A stretch of 64,000 bases of DNA from DATJGS01 sp035494735 (GTDB lineage: Bacteria; Eisenbacteria; RBG-16-71-46). Each line of letters opens with the position of its first letter. Position 1 is the first letter of the stretch. This document shows positions 54,877 through 63,795 of this stretch, one piece after another. The translations under genes were made by a program, and so were the position numbers. Where the stretch lies: the NCBI GenBank assembly GCA_035494735.1, contig DATJGS010000014.1, forward strand, positions 112,841 to 176,840, read 5' to 3'. The notes below the pieces were generated by a model. The model saw only the letters and a list, made by a program, of their open reading frames with translations. It had not been told where the DNA came from and did not search any database.

Positions 54877-56598
54877 ATGGACGGCACGCGGGTCACGCAC
54901 TTCCAGGTCGGCCGCATGTTGGGCCGCGGCGGCATGGGCGAGGTGTACGAGGCGAGGGATCTCGACCTCGACCGGCCCGTGGCGCTCAAGTTCATCGCGC
55001 CCGATCTGGCGGCCGACGCCGAGAACCTGACGCGCTTCGAGCGCGAAGCCCGCTCCGCGGCCGCGCTCAACCATCCCAACATCGCCACGCTGTATTCGTT
55101 CGAGCGCGAGGGCGAGCGCCGCTTCATCGCCATGGAGCTGGTCGAGGGCGACAGCCTGCGCGAGCGCATCCGCCGGGGGCCGATGCCCATTCCCGACGCG
55201 CTGGCCGTCGGGCGCGACGTCGCGGCCGCACTCGCGCTCGCGCACCGGCGCGGCATCGTGCATCGCGACATCAAGCCCGAGAACCTGATGTTCGGCGACG
55301 AGCACCGCATCAAGGTCATGGACTTCGGCCTGGCGCGCGCCGCGCTCGCGTCGCGCCTGACGATGACCGGCAGCACGCTCGGCACCGCCGGCTACATGTC
55401 GCCCGAGCTGATCCGGGGATCGAGCGGCCCGCCCACCGACGTGTTCGCGCTCGGCGTCGTGCTGTACGAGATGCTCGCCGGGCGACTGCCGTTCGACGGC
55501 GACAACCCGATGACACTGATGTTCACGATCGCGAACGAGCCGCCGCGGCCGCTGCGCGAAGCGCGGCCCGACGTGCCGCCCGCGGTCGAAGCGCTCGTCC
55601 ATCGCCTGCTCGAGAAGGACCCGGAGAAGCGCCCGAGCGCCGCCGACGCGGCGCGCGAGCTGGCCGCGCTCACCGGCGTCGCCGCGCCGATCGCGCGCAA
55701 CGAGACGGAGGAACTGGAGGTCGAGCGGCGTAGCGCGCCGGAGACCGAGATGGCCACGCTGAGCACGGCACGCACGCAAGCCATCCTGTCGTTGCCGAAG
55801 CCGCGCTGGCGCTTTCGCGTCACGTGGCTGCAGGCCGTCATCGCGCTCGCGCTGTTCGCCTTCAATTTCTACTGGTTCGCGCTGCGCCCGCGCGCGCTCG
55901 CCCAGCGCCACGACGTCGCGGTGCGACTCAACAACATGGGCCACGACGCGCTGCAGCGAAACAATTGGACGGGCGCGGCCGACACGCTGGGCCTCGCGCT
56001 CAGCAAGGACCCGCGCTACGCGCAGGCCATGGTCAACCTGGCGACGGCGTACCGGCAGATGCACCGCGACGACGTGGCCGACTCGCTGCTCCGACTCGCG
56101 CTGCGCTTCAAGAGCGACGATCCGACGATCGTGTCCAGCGCCGAGTACAACCTCGGCGAGAGCGACCTGCGCGGCGGCGCGCTGCCGAGCGCGATCCAGC
56201 ACTTGCAGACGAGTCTTCGCGTCGACTCGACGTCGTACCCGGAGCCCTATATCGCGCTCGGCACCGCGCTCACCCGCAACGGCCGCCCGGCCGAGGCGCG
56301 CGTCGTCGTCCAGCGCGGGCTCAACCATTTCGCGCGCGACGCGCGGCTGCTGCGCACGATGGGGCTCGTGGAACTCGACGACAAGCGCCCCGACCAGGCG
56401 CTGATCTGGCTCGGCGCCGCGCTCCAATCGGAGCCGGCGCTGCCCATCGCGCACGCGCTGCGTGCCGAGGCGCTCGCCCGACTCGGCCGCATGAGCGAGG
56501 CGCGGGCCGATTGGCGCGCGTACCTCGGCGAAAGCGCCGAGCCGGACGAGCGCAGCAAGATGCTCGAGCGGGTGAAGGGCTTCGGGCTGGGGCTGTAG
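54877..56598 (+). CDS. membrane Ser/Thr protein kinase with periplasmic TPR domain
   Basis: 573 aa. Hanks-type kinase at about residues 8-270: G-loop GRGGMGEVYEARD, catalytic Lys in VALKF, HRDIKPENLMF, and DFGLARAAL with GTAGYMSPE. A membrane helix lies at about 312-332 (WLQAVIALALFAFNFYWFAL). The extracytoplasmic part has TPR units (NNWTGAADTLGLALSKDPRYAQAMVNLATAYRQ and later repeats). It should phosphorylate cytosolic proteins in response to envelope or ligand signals. ATG 54877 directly follows a 15-bp inverted repeat and no Shine-Dalgarno is visible. Not coupled to any phosphatase here. Confidence 0.92.
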   Translation: MDGTRVTHFQVGRMLGRGGMGEVYEARDLDLDRPVALKFIAPDLAADAENLTRFEREARSAAALNHPNIATLYSFEREGERRFIAMELVEGDSLRERIRRGPMPIPDALAVGRDVAAALALAHRRGIVHRDIKPENLMFGDEHRIKVMDFGLARAALASRLTMTGSTLGTAGYMSPELIRGSSGPPTDVFALGVVLYEMLAGRLPFDGDNPMTLMFTIANEPPRPLREARPDVPPAVEALVHRLLEKDPEKRPSAADAARELAALTGVAAPIARNETEELEVERRSAPETEMATLSTARTQAILSLPKPRWRFRVTWLQAVIALALFAFNFYWFALRPRALAQRHDVAVRLNNMGHDALQRNNWTGAADTLGLALSKDPRYAQAMVNLATAYRQMHRDDVADSLLRLALRFKSDDPTIVSSAEYNLGESDLRGGALPSAIQHLQTSLRVDSTSYPEPYIALGTALTRNGRPAEARVVVQRGLNHFARDARLLRTMGLVELDDKRPDQALIWLGAALQSEPALPIAHALRAEALARLGRMSEARADWRAYLGESAEPDERSKMLERVKGFGLGL

Positions 56599-56631
56599 CG
56601 CGCGGGGCGGCCGGGCGACGCGCCGCGGCCG

Positions 56632-57216
56632 CTACATCCCGTGGCGCTTCGAGAAACTATCCGGGTACGCGGCGAACGTCCTGAGCGAGGCGCGCGACGC
56701 GAAGTAGTACGGCCGCCCCTTGAAGACCGTCTTCGGCGACGTCGTCTTCGGCCGGAAGCGTTCCTGCGTGACCGGGTCGGAGAGCTTCCGCACGTAGCGG
56801 AGCGGCGCCGCGCGGAACCTCGTCAGCGACGCGCGGTCGGCGAAGAAGAACACGTCGAGGCCGACCCACGCGCGCTTCGTCGAATCGAGGACCGCGACGC
56901 GCTCCGGGTGCAGGAAGTCGCGCACGTCGACGTTCAGCTTCTTCAGGTACGACTCGGGACCTTCGCCGAAGATCCGGGGGCAGCCCGCTCAGCAGAAGCC
57001 GATCGGCACGCCGTTGACGTAGACCGGATGCACGTCGGTGTTCAGGCGGTGCCCCGTGACCGGGCAGTGGTTGTTCGGCGTCACGAGAGAATCCGGGAAC
57101 GCGATCTTGGGGAAGCCCTTCTCGGGGGTCAGCATCAGGTCCTGCGCGCTCGCCCCGACCGCGTGCAGTTCCGTGGCGGCCAGCAGCACGAGCACGACGA
57201 CGCGTGTGATTCTCAT
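56632..57216 (-). CDS. exported YHS-domain protein, probable selenoprotein (in-frame TGA at 56989-56991)
   Basis: Read through the TGA this is one 194-aa protein. It has a signal peptide (TRVVVLVLLAATELHAVGASA) and a YHS/TRASH-like domain with C51-PVTG and GFC75-U76-AGC79, where homologous domains have a Cys pair (CCxGC), then PRIFGEGPESYLKKLNV. A second YHS-like part follows (KLSDPVTQERF to GRPYYFASRASLRTF). The same frame stays open and homologous after the TGA, and a bacterial SECIS-like hairpin starts 13 nt downstream. ATG 57216 overlaps the glyS stop as ATGA. Selenocysteine would sit in a metal- or thiol-binding site in the periplasm. No selA, selB or selC lies in the window. If selenocysteine is not inserted, this is a truncated gene of 75 aa. 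Confidence 0.78.
56957..56991 (-). promoter_or_regulatory. bacterial SECIS-like stem-loop after the in-frame TGA
   Basis: Minus strand: TGA (56991-56989), 13 nt, then GGATCTTC (56975-56968), loop GGC (56967-56965), GAAGGTCC (56964-56957). All eight pairs form, one of them U-G. The apical loop starts with G and lies 21 nt after the TGA, inside the 16-37 nt window known for bacterial SECIS elements. Confidence 0.7.
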
Positions 57217-59342
57217 GCCTTCTCCCCCTCGACGACGACCTTCGACAGATCCCAGCCGCGCAGGAACAGCTCGCGCACTTCGGTGAGCAGGCGCAGGCGA
57301 TTCGCGCGCACCGCCACGTCGTCCGCGTTCACCATGACGCCGTCGAAGAACGCGTGGATGGCGTGCTCCATCTCGAGCAGCGCGGGCAGGAGCTTCGCGT
57401 ACTCCCGCTTCTCCCACAAGGACTCGGCCTTGGCGCGCGCCTGATCCAGCGTGGCGGCCAGGTCGCGCTCGACGCTCTCGACGAGGCGCGCGCGATCGAG
57501 CGCGGCCGGCACCGGCTCGGCGTTCTTCGCGAGGATGTTGGAGACGCGCTTGAACAGGATGGCGAGCGAGCCGAAGCGCGGGTCGCTGCGGAACGCCTCC
57601 AGCACCTGGGCGCGCATCAGGCAATCGCATGCGTCGATCCAGCCCGGGCGCGCGCGTCCGTCGACGAGCACGCGCGCTTCGACGGCGGCGTCACGCGCGT
57701 CGTACGGCACGCCGCGCTCGTCGAGCGACAGCTCGACGCGGCCGCGCCAGAATTCTCCGAGCTGCTTCATGATGCCGGCGTGCGGCAGATCCGGGTCCGC
57801 GGCGTAGAACGGGCGCGTGCTCTCTTCCGACGCGGCGCGCAGGTCGAGGTGCCGGTGCTGCTCGACGGCGATGCGCACGACGCCGTTGCCGGCGCGGCGC
57901 ACCCCGTACGGGTCCTCGCTGCCGCTCGGCACCTTGCCGGCCACGAACGCGCCGGCCACGTGATCGAGCTTGTCGGCGATCGACAGCATCGCGCCGGCGT
58001 CGGTCTCGGGCAGCGCGTCGGCCGGCCCGCGCGGGCGATAGTGCTCGGCGATGGCCGCGGCGACCGGTTCGGGCTCGCCCGCGCGGCGCGCGTAGTGCCC
58101 GCCCATCACGCCTTCGAGGCTCGCGTACTCCTTGCCGCTGCCGATCATCTCGGACAGGAGATCGGTCTTGCACAGCAGCGCGGCGCGTTTCGCGGCGCCG
58201 GTCGCGGCGGGCGCGAGACGCTGGGCCACCCACGCGGACAGAGATTCGAGCCGCGTCGCCTTCTCGCGCAGCGAGCCGAGGCCTTCCAGCCACACGACCG
58301 CGGACAGCGCCTCGACCTGCTGCTCGGGCGTCTTCTTGAGATCGGTGTTCCAGTAGAAGCGCGCGTCGTCGAGCCGCGCCACGAGCACGTCCTGGTTGCC
58401 CTTGCGCACGACGTCCGCGCCGCGGTTGTCGCCGTTGCGCACGGCGACGAACGCGGGCTTGAGCGCGCCGGCGCTCTCGACGGCGAAGAAGCGCTGGTGC
58501 TCGCGCAGCGCGGTCACGATGACCTCGCGCGGCAGGTCGAGGTACTTGCGGTCGAAGTCGCCGCGGAACGCGGTCGGCCATTCCCCGAGGAAGTTGTTGA
58601 TCTCGATCAGCTCGTCGTCTTCCACGAGCGTGCCGCCGGCCTCCTTCGCGAGCGCGTGCACCTGGCTCGCGAGCCGCTTCGCGCGCACGCCGGCGTCGGC
58701 CAGCACGTTCACTTTCTCGAGCGCGACGACGTAGTCCTTCGCGTGCTGGATGTCGACGCGCCCGGGCGCGAGGAAGCGGTGGCCGTACGTCGTGCGGCCC
58801 GCCTCGAGCCGGAACGCGCGCACCGGCAGGATCGCGCCGTCCAGCAGCGCGACGAGCCAGCGCACCGGACGCGCGAACCGCGTGTCGTCGTCCAGCCAGC
58901 GCATGGTCTTCGGGAACTGGAGCTTCGTCGCCAGCCCGGCGAGCAGCGCGGGCAGCACGTCGGCGGCCTTCCGGCCCGCGTGATGCACCGTGACCGCGAC
59001 GTACTCGCCCTTCGCCGTCGTCACGCGGCGCACCGCGGCGACGTCGACGCCCTTGCCCTGGCAGAAGCCGAGCAGCGCGCGCGTCGGCTTGCCGCCCTCG
59101 TCGAACGCGACCTTCGTCGCCGGGCCCATGGCCTCTTCGTCGACGTCGGTCTGGCGTTCGGCGAGTCCGCTCACGCGCAGCGCCAGCCGGCGCGGCGTCG
59201 CGTGCAGCGCGACGTCCCCGAACGCGAGCCGCAGTTCCGCGAGACCCGCGCGCGCAGCGCGCTCCATCTGCTCGAGCGCCGGGGGCACGTAGCCCGCCGG
59301 CAGCTCCTCGACGCCGATCTCGAACAACAACTCGTGGCTCAC
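57213..59342 (-). CDS. glyS: glycyl-tRNA synthetase beta subunit
   Basis: 709 aa, close to the usual 690-700. It begins VSHELLFEIGVEELPAGYVPPALEQM, the conserved GlyS start, contains KTMRWLDDDTRFARPVRWLVALLDG and NFLGEWPTAFRGDF, and ends with the DALR-like anticodon-binding region. It forms the alpha2beta2 GlyRS with GlyQ. GTG 59342 overlaps the glyQ stop as GTGA; the downstream YHS selenoprotein gene overlaps its own stop, so the three genes are one operon. Confidence 0.96.
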   Translation of the reverse strand: MSHELLFEIGVEELPAGYVPPALEQMERAARAGLAELRLAFGDVALHATPRRLALRVSGLAERQTDVDEEAMGPATKVAFDEGGKPTRALLGFCQGKGVDVAAVRRVTTAKGEYVAVTVHHAGRKAADVLPALLAGLATKLQFPKTMRWLDDDTRFARPVRWLVALLDGAILPVRAFRLEAGRTTYGHRFLAPGRVDIQHAKDYVVALEKVNVLADAGVRAKRLASQVHALAKEAGGTLVEDDELIEINNFLGEWPTAFRGDFDRKYLDLPREVIVTALREHQRFFAVESAGALKPAFVAVRNGDNRGADVVRKGNQDVLVARLDDARFYWNTDLKKTPEQQVEALSAVVWLEGLGSLREKATRLESLSAWVAQRLAPAATGAAKRAALLCKTDLLSEMIGSGKEYASLEGVMGGHYARRAGEPEPVAAAIAEHYRPRGPADALPETDAGAMLSIADKLDHVAGAFVAGKVPSGSEDPYGVRRAGNGVVRIAVEQHRHLDLRAASEESTRPFYAADPDLPHAGIMKQLGEFWRGRVELSLDERGVPYDARDAAVEARVLVDGRARPGWIDACDCLMRAQVLEAFRSDPRFGSLAILFKRVSNILAKNAEPVPAALDRARLVESVERDLAATLDQARAKAESLWEKREYAKLLPALLEMEHAIHAFFDGVMVNADDVAVRANRLRLLTEVRELFLRGWDLSKVVVEGEKA

Positions 59343-60319
59343 GTACGCGCCTCGGCTTCGGTCTCGGCGGGCTTCACCCACTTCGCGCGCCCGGCCTCGT
59401 CCTTCAGGAGCGGATAGCCGAGCTGCTTCCTCTGCTCGACGTACGCGCGCGCAGCCTGGCGGGCCAGCTTGCGCACGCGCCCGATGGTGCCGACGCGCTC
59501 GCTCACCGAGATCGCGCCGCGCGCGTCCAGCACGTTGAACAGGTGCGAGCACTTGATCACGCAGTCGTAGCCCGGGCTGACGAGCCCCATCGCGAGGAAG
59601 CGCGCGGCCTCCTTCTCCCATTGCGCGAACATGTCGAAGTGCGCCTTCACGTCCGCTTCTTCGAAATTGTATTTCGACCATTCGCGCTCGTTCTGCAGCC
59701 ACAGGTCGGCCCACGTCACCGGCGACGTCGTCGCGCCGTCCGCGTCCTCGTGGGCCGCCGTCCAGATCAGGTCCTGCACGCGATCCGTGCCCTGCAGCAT
59801 CATGCCGATGCGATCCAGCCCGTACGTCAGCTCCGCCGAGACCACGTCGACCTCGATGCCGCCGCACTGCTGGAAGTACGTGAACTGCGAGATCTCGGTG
59901 CCGTCGAGCCACACCTGCCAGCCGAGGCCGGCGGCGCCGAGCGTCGGCGACTCCCAGTCGTCCTCGACGAGGCGCGGGTCGTGCTGCGTGAGATCGATGC
60001 CGATGGCGCGCAACGAGTCGAAGTACAGGTCGACGATGTCCGCGGGCGCGGGCTTCAGCAGCACCTGGTACTGGTAGAACTGCTGGAAGCGATTCGGATT
60101 CTCGCCGTAGCGCCCGTCCTTCGGGCGGCGCGACGGCTCGACGTACGCGACGCGCCACGGCTCGGGGCCGAGCGAGCGCAGGAACGTGGCCGGGTTGAAC
60201 GTGCCCGCGCCCACTTCCGACGGATACGGATGCTGGATCACGCAGCCGCGCGCCGCCCAGTACTGCTCGAGCGCGAGGATCATCTCCTGCAGCGAACGGC
60301 GCGGATTCGGTTCGGCCAT
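59339..60319 (-). CDS. glyQ: glycyl-tRNA synthetase alpha subunit
   Basis: 326 aa. QEMILALEQYWAARGCVIQHPYPSEVGAGTFNPATFLRSLGPEPW is the class II catalytic start characteristic of GlyQ, followed by PKDGRYGENPNRFQQFYQYQVLLKP and QQCGGIEVDVVSAELTYGLDRIGMM. It activates glycine and charges tRNA-Gly. ATG start. A short Ala/Glu-rich tail (KPAETEAEART) ends the protein. First gene of the glyQ-glyS-selenoprotein operon. Confidence 0.97.
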   Translation of the reverse strand: MAEPNPRRSLQEMILALEQYWAARGCVIQHPYPSEVGAGTFNPATFLRSLGPEPWRVAYVEPSRRPKDGRYGENPNRFQQFYQYQVLLKPAPADIVDLYFDSLRAIGIDLTQHDPRLVEDDWESPTLGAAGLGWQVWLDGTEISQFTYFQQCGGIEVDVVSAELTYGLDRIGMMLQGTDRVQDLIWTAAHEDADGATTSPVTWADLWLQNEREWSKYNFEEADVKAHFDMFAQWEKEAARFLAMGLVSPGYDCVIKCSHLFNVLDARGAISVSERVGTIGRVRKLARQAARAYVEQRKQLGYPLLKDEAGRAKWVKPAETEAEART

Positions 60320-60436
60320 CGGGTCTCCGGTGAGCGTGCGGCGGCGCGGCGCGACGGCGTGGCGCGGATCGAGCGGCGGAGTCTACCGCACGGGGCGCGC
60401 GCGCCGAAAGACGGCCGCGCGCCCGTGCGCCGCGCA

Positions 60437-61042
60437 TCAACTCCGGGTCACGTGCTCGTCGAGCAGCGCCAGCGTGCGATCCGCCGCCGCCACCGCCTGC
60501 CGCATGCGTGTGCGACGGTCTTCGCACAAGTCCAGGTACTGGGCGAAGAACTCTTCGCTGTGCAGCAGGAAGCGTTCGCGCGCTTCGAGCGGCGCGTCCT
60601 TGAGCGGCACCGCCTCGGCGCCGCGCTCGCCGCCCAACGCCGCCGCGCCGCGCAGGAAGTACAGGCCCCAGCGCCCGGCGCGCCGCTCGAGCGTGACGCG
60701 CTCTTCGCGACTCGTGAGCGTGCGCAGCGTCGCGGCGAGCATCGTCGCGCCGTCGTTCGCGGACGCCTCAGCAGACTCGGGCTCCGTGCCGCTCGCGCCG
60801 GCCTCATTCGCCGGCGCCGCGCCGGAGGCTGCCGGCAGCACGAAGCTCGTGAACGCGATGCCGAGACTCTCGCCCAACGTCTGCGCGCGGGCGTCGAGAT
60901 CGACGGTGCGCTTCGCGACCGCGTCGGACTCTTCGTCGAGCTGGGGCTTGTGGGATGCGGAGTGGAAGATGATGCCGACCTTGATGCGATCGTCGGCGAG
61001 CGAGAGATGCATTCCCTTCCGGGAACGATCTGAGGAGGACAT
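60437..61042 (-). CDS. uncharacterised protein, 201 aa
   Basis: ATG 61042 with AAGGAG six bases upstream; a GTG at 61057 is less likely. A first helical part (LSLADDRIKVGIIFHSASHKPQLDEESDAVAKRTV) is followed by an Ala/Glu/Ser linker (about 80-105) and a second helical part with TLERRAGRWGLYFLRGAAALGG and ERFLLHSEEFFAQYLDLCEDRRTRM. No family is recognised and no catalytic residue can be named. Cytosolic, no signal peptide. Neighbours are glyQ and recO, with which it shares strand but not a short spacing, so it is probably transcribed on its own. Confidence 0.7.
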   Translation of the reverse strand: MSSSDRSRKGMHLSLADDRIKVGIIFHSASHKPQLDEESDAVAKRTVDLDARAQTLGESLGIAFTSFVLPAASGAAPANEAGASGTEPESAEASANDGATMLAATLRTLTSREERVTLERRAGRWGLYFLRGAAALGGERGAEAVPLKDAPLEARERFLLHSEEFFAQYLDLCEDRRTRMRQAVAAADRTLALLDEHVTRS

Positions 61043-61075
61043 GCGTGCTCCTTTCACGAGGCGTCGGCCTCGCAG

Positions 61076-61100
61076 AAATCCCGGCCGCGATTGGCCGGGA
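61076..61100 (-). terminator. weak intrinsic terminator downstream of recO
   Basis: TCCCGGCC (61079-61086) and GGCCGGGA (61093-61100) form an 8-bp stem with a 6-nt loop, followed on the minus strand by only TTT (61078-61076). It could end the DUF502-recO transcript. Confidence 0.45.
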
Positions 61101-61182
61101 ACGACCGTCAGGTCGCCGGGGAAACTAGCGGCGCGGCGCGCGGGGCGTCAAGGGTCACGTGCGCGGCCGCGCGCCGCGAGGG

Positions 61183-61983
61183 TCAAGACTCCTTTGGCCT
61201 CCGCACCGAGTCGGCCACGGCCTGCACGTCGCCCAGCGTGCGCAGCACCTCGAGCGAGCGCAGGCCCTGGAAGCGCTGGAAGTGATTCCTGAGGAACGCC
61301 TCGACGACGCGCAGGATCTCGCCCGAGCGTTTGACCTCGAAGTAGTCGCCGGCCTCGATGACGGGCCGCGACAGCAGCAGCGACAGCCCGGCCAGCGCGT
61401 CGGCCGACAGCTTGATCACGCCCGGCTCGCTCGCCGCGCAGGCGTCGCACAGGAGCCCGCCGCGGGCCGGCGAGAACAGGCGCTCCTGCGACACGGGCTT
61501 GCCGCAGCTCGCGCACGCGTCGAGGCGCGGGCGATAGCCGAGCAGGCTCGCAACCTGCAGCTCAAACGCGATGGTGATCGCCGGCAGCGCCGGTTCGGGC
61601 GCGGTGACGGTCGCTTCCAGCGTCGCGACCAGCAGGTCGTACAGCTCGGGATGCGGCTCCTCGCCCCACACTAGGCGGTCGACGAGTTCGAGCGCGGCCT
61701 GCGCGTGCGCGAGGCGCGTGAGATCGACGATGCGCGTGCCGAGCGGCGAAAGCGTGTCGGTCGAGGACAGCAGGTGCAGATCGCGATCCGGCTTGTGATA
61801 GAACACGAAGCGCGAGCGCGAGAACGGCTCGAGCGAGTAGCCGAAGCGGCTCGGTAGCTTGCGCGCGCCCTTCGCCACCATCTTGAGCAGGCCGAGATCG
61901 CGCGTGTACACGGTGACGATGCGGCTGGTGTCGCCCAGCGCCTGGGCCTTCAGCACCACGCCTTCGCTACGGACCAGGGCCAC
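61183..61983 (-). CDS. recO: DNA repair protein RecO
   Basis: 266 aa. EGVVLKAQALGDTSRIVTVYTRDLGLLKMVAKGARK is the OB-fold opening of RecO, and LDACASCGKPV followed 20 residues later by GLLCDAC supplies four Zn-finger cysteines. It loads RecA with RecFR and anneals strands. GTG start; 10 bp after the DUF502 gene, so the two are one transcript. Length is normal. Confidence 0.94.
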   Translation of the reverse strand: MALVRSEGVVLKAQALGDTSRIVTVYTRDLGLLKMVAKGARKLPSRFGYSLEPFSRSRFVFYHKPDRDLHLLSSTDTLSPLGTRIVDLTRLAHAQAALELVDRLVWGEEPHPELYDLLVATLEATVTAPEPALPAITIAFELQVASLLGYRPRLDACASCGKPVSQERLFSPARGGLLCDACAASEPGVIKLSADALAGLSLLLSRPVIEAGDYFEVKRSGEILRVVEAFLRNHFQRFQGLRSLEVLRTLGDVQAVADSVRRPKES

Positions 61984-61993
61984 GCGATCCCCG

Positions 61994-62674
61994 TCAGCGA
62001 CCGCGCGCGATTCCCGAGTTCGGCTCCACGCCCGGCTGCACGACGCCGCCCGAGATGATGACCTTGAGTCCGTCCTCGATCGGCCAGTCGAGATAGATCA
62101 CCTGCGCCTTCGGCACGTAGTGCACGAATCCGGAAGCCGGATTCGGCGTGTGCGGCACGAACACGACCTCGACGTCCTGGCCGAGCGCCTGCGCGACGCG
62201 CGGCGCGGCGCGGCCGGCGATGAACCCGAGACGGTACATGCCGGGGTGCGGCCAGGGCACGAGCACGACCTGCTTGAACGCTTCCTTGCGGCTGTTGAGG
62301 AACGCCTCGCCCACCGACTTCGTCGAGCCGTAGAGGATGCCGACGCCGGGGATGCGCTTGAGCAGCGCGTCCCACATCGAGAGCAGCGAGCGCCCGCCGA
62401 TCCAGCTGCCCAGCCACGACGCCACCATGCCGACGATCAACAGGATGATGAGCGTCGCGACGAGGCCGAGGCCCGGGATGCGCCGGTAGTCGAGCGCCGC
62501 GAAGCGCAGGTAGCGCCCGAGCAGGTTGTCCACCCAGTTGAACAGGCGGAAGAACACGTACAGCGTGACGGCCAGCGGCGCGAGCGCGATCAGCCCCGTC
62601 AGGAGCCAGTTGCGGATGTGGCCCATGAACGAGGAGCGCGGGCGTGGAGTCTCGGCGTCGGAGGGCGGCGGCAT
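61994..62674 (-). CDS. DUF502-family membrane protein
   Basis: 226 aa. Two N-terminal membrane segments (NWLLTGLIALAPLAVTLYVFFRLFNWV and GLVATLIILLIVGMVASWLGSWI) precede a domain with GILYGSTKSVGEAFLNSRKEAFKQVVLVPWPHPGMYRLGFIAG, the DUF502 signature, and a short C-terminal part. Function unknown. ATG 62674; overlaps nothing and precedes recO by 10 bp, so the pair is transcribed together. Confidence 0.88.
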   Translation of the reverse strand: MPPPSDAETPRPRSSFMGHIRNWLLTGLIALAPLAVTLYVFFRLFNWVDNLLGRYLRFAALDYRRIPGLGLVATLIILLIVGMVASWLGSWIGGRSLLSMWDALLKRIPGVGILYGSTKSVGEAFLNSRKEAFKQVVLVPWPHPGMYRLGFIAGRAAPRVAQALGQDVEVVFVPHTPNPASGFVHYVPKAQVIYLDWPIEDGLKVIISGGVVQPGVEPNSGIARGR

Positions 62675-62765
62675 GGGCCGAGAATGTGCGGTGTGGCGGG
62701 CGCGGGGTCAACTCGGGCGGCGTGCGGAGCCGGCGCGATCGTGCACGCTCGCCCCCCGCTGAAGT

Positions 62766-63671
62766 TCAGAACATGAACACCGCGCCCACCTCGGGCGCCA
62801 GGTCCGGCGTCTTGCTGGTGAGGCCGAAGCCGGTATTGAGCTTGATGAACGCGTTCGGCCGCACGTGCCACTGCGCTTCCGGGATGCATTCCAGCTCGTC
62901 CTGCTCACCCTCGACCGACAGCGCCCAGCGCCAATGCGGGCTCGTGCGCTTCAGATACTCGAGGTCGTACTCGCCGAACACGACCTGCTGGTCGGAGCTT
63001 GTGTAGGTCGTCGAGGCCCTCAGCGTCAGCGTGCCGAAGCCGAACCCCTTGATGAGCCCGAAGCCCTGGGTCAGCTCCCATTCGCTCGTGCCGATCAGGA
63101 CGCGTTTCTTCTGGAGCGGAAACACGGTCTCGAAATAGCTGAAGATCTCCGGACGCCGCGCGGATTCCTTCGCCCACTTCCAGCGCACCTCCGCCTGCGT
63201 GTCGCCGAAGCCGTCCTCCGAGAGATGCGTGGGCATCGCGGACGAATCGCTCACCGACTTACGCTGCGTGGCCCAGGCGTGGATCGCGGACTCCAGCTCG
63301 AACGCGACACGGTCGTTCGGCGCGTACGACAGCAGCAGCAGCGCTTCGTGATCCACGCGCTGCCCGCGGAAGTCGTGCTCGAGCCCGTAGCCCAACTCGC
63401 TCGGCTTGTACTCCTGGTCGGCGTTGATCGTGTACTCGTAGAACGGATACACGAGGAGCTGGTGCGCGCCGACGTACGTGCCGACGAGCGACGTGGGAAT
63501 GCCGTCGCCGCGATCGCGGAGATACGGCTGCGCCTCGGTGAAATCGACGTTCGTGTGGATGCGGCCGGGATCGGGGCGCACCGCTGCGCTCTGCCCCGGA
63601 GTCGGGACGAGCGCGATGGCCATGATCACGGAGAGAGCCGGCGCGCTCGCGCGCCGGGCGACGTGGCCCAT
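62766..63671 (-). CDS. predicted outer-membrane beta-barrel protein, unknown substrate
   Basis: 301 aa. A signal peptide (SVIMAIALVPTPGQSAA) is followed by alternating beta-strands (HQLLVYPFYEYTINADQEYK, VAFELESAIHAW, FGTLTLRASTTYTSSDQQVVFGEYDLEYL) ending in AVFMF with a C-terminal Phe, typical of barrels assembled by BAM. It resembles the phenol-degradation MetA/transporter-like barrel families. ATG with AGGGGG upstream. Transcription unit alone or with the partial YCII-domain gene behind it. Confidence 0.72.
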   Translation of the reverse strand: MGHVARRASAPALSVIMAIALVPTPGQSAAVRPDPGRIHTNVDFTEAQPYLRDRGDGIPTSLVGTYVGAHQLLVYPFYEYTINADQEYKPSELGYGLEHDFRGQRVDHEALLLLSYAPNDRVAFELESAIHAWATQRKSVSDSSAMPTHLSEDGFGDTQAEVRWKWAKESARRPEIFSYFETVFPLQKKRVLIGTSEWELTQGFGLIKGFGFGTLTLRASTTYTSSDQQVVFGEYDLEYLKRTSPHWRWALSVEGEQDELECIPEAQWHVRPNAFIKLNTGFGLTSKTPDLAPEVGAVFMF

Positions 63672-63795
63672 CTCACCCCCTGCGGAGCCTCCGACGGACG
63701 TGGGGTCGAGGCTCGTATGCAGGTTGAACCCTGGCGCGCAGGGACAGGTTCCGCAAACCTCCGACCGCCGCGGCGACGCGCTTGAGAACTTCGAG

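Noticed and set aside
56989..56991. Treating the TGA as a frame-disrupting nonsense mutation (two separate genes)
   Set aside because: The frame continues with conserved sequence, there is no ribosome site or good start before the second half, and a SECIS-like hairpin is placed correctly. Kept as the alternative in case no Sec machinery exists.
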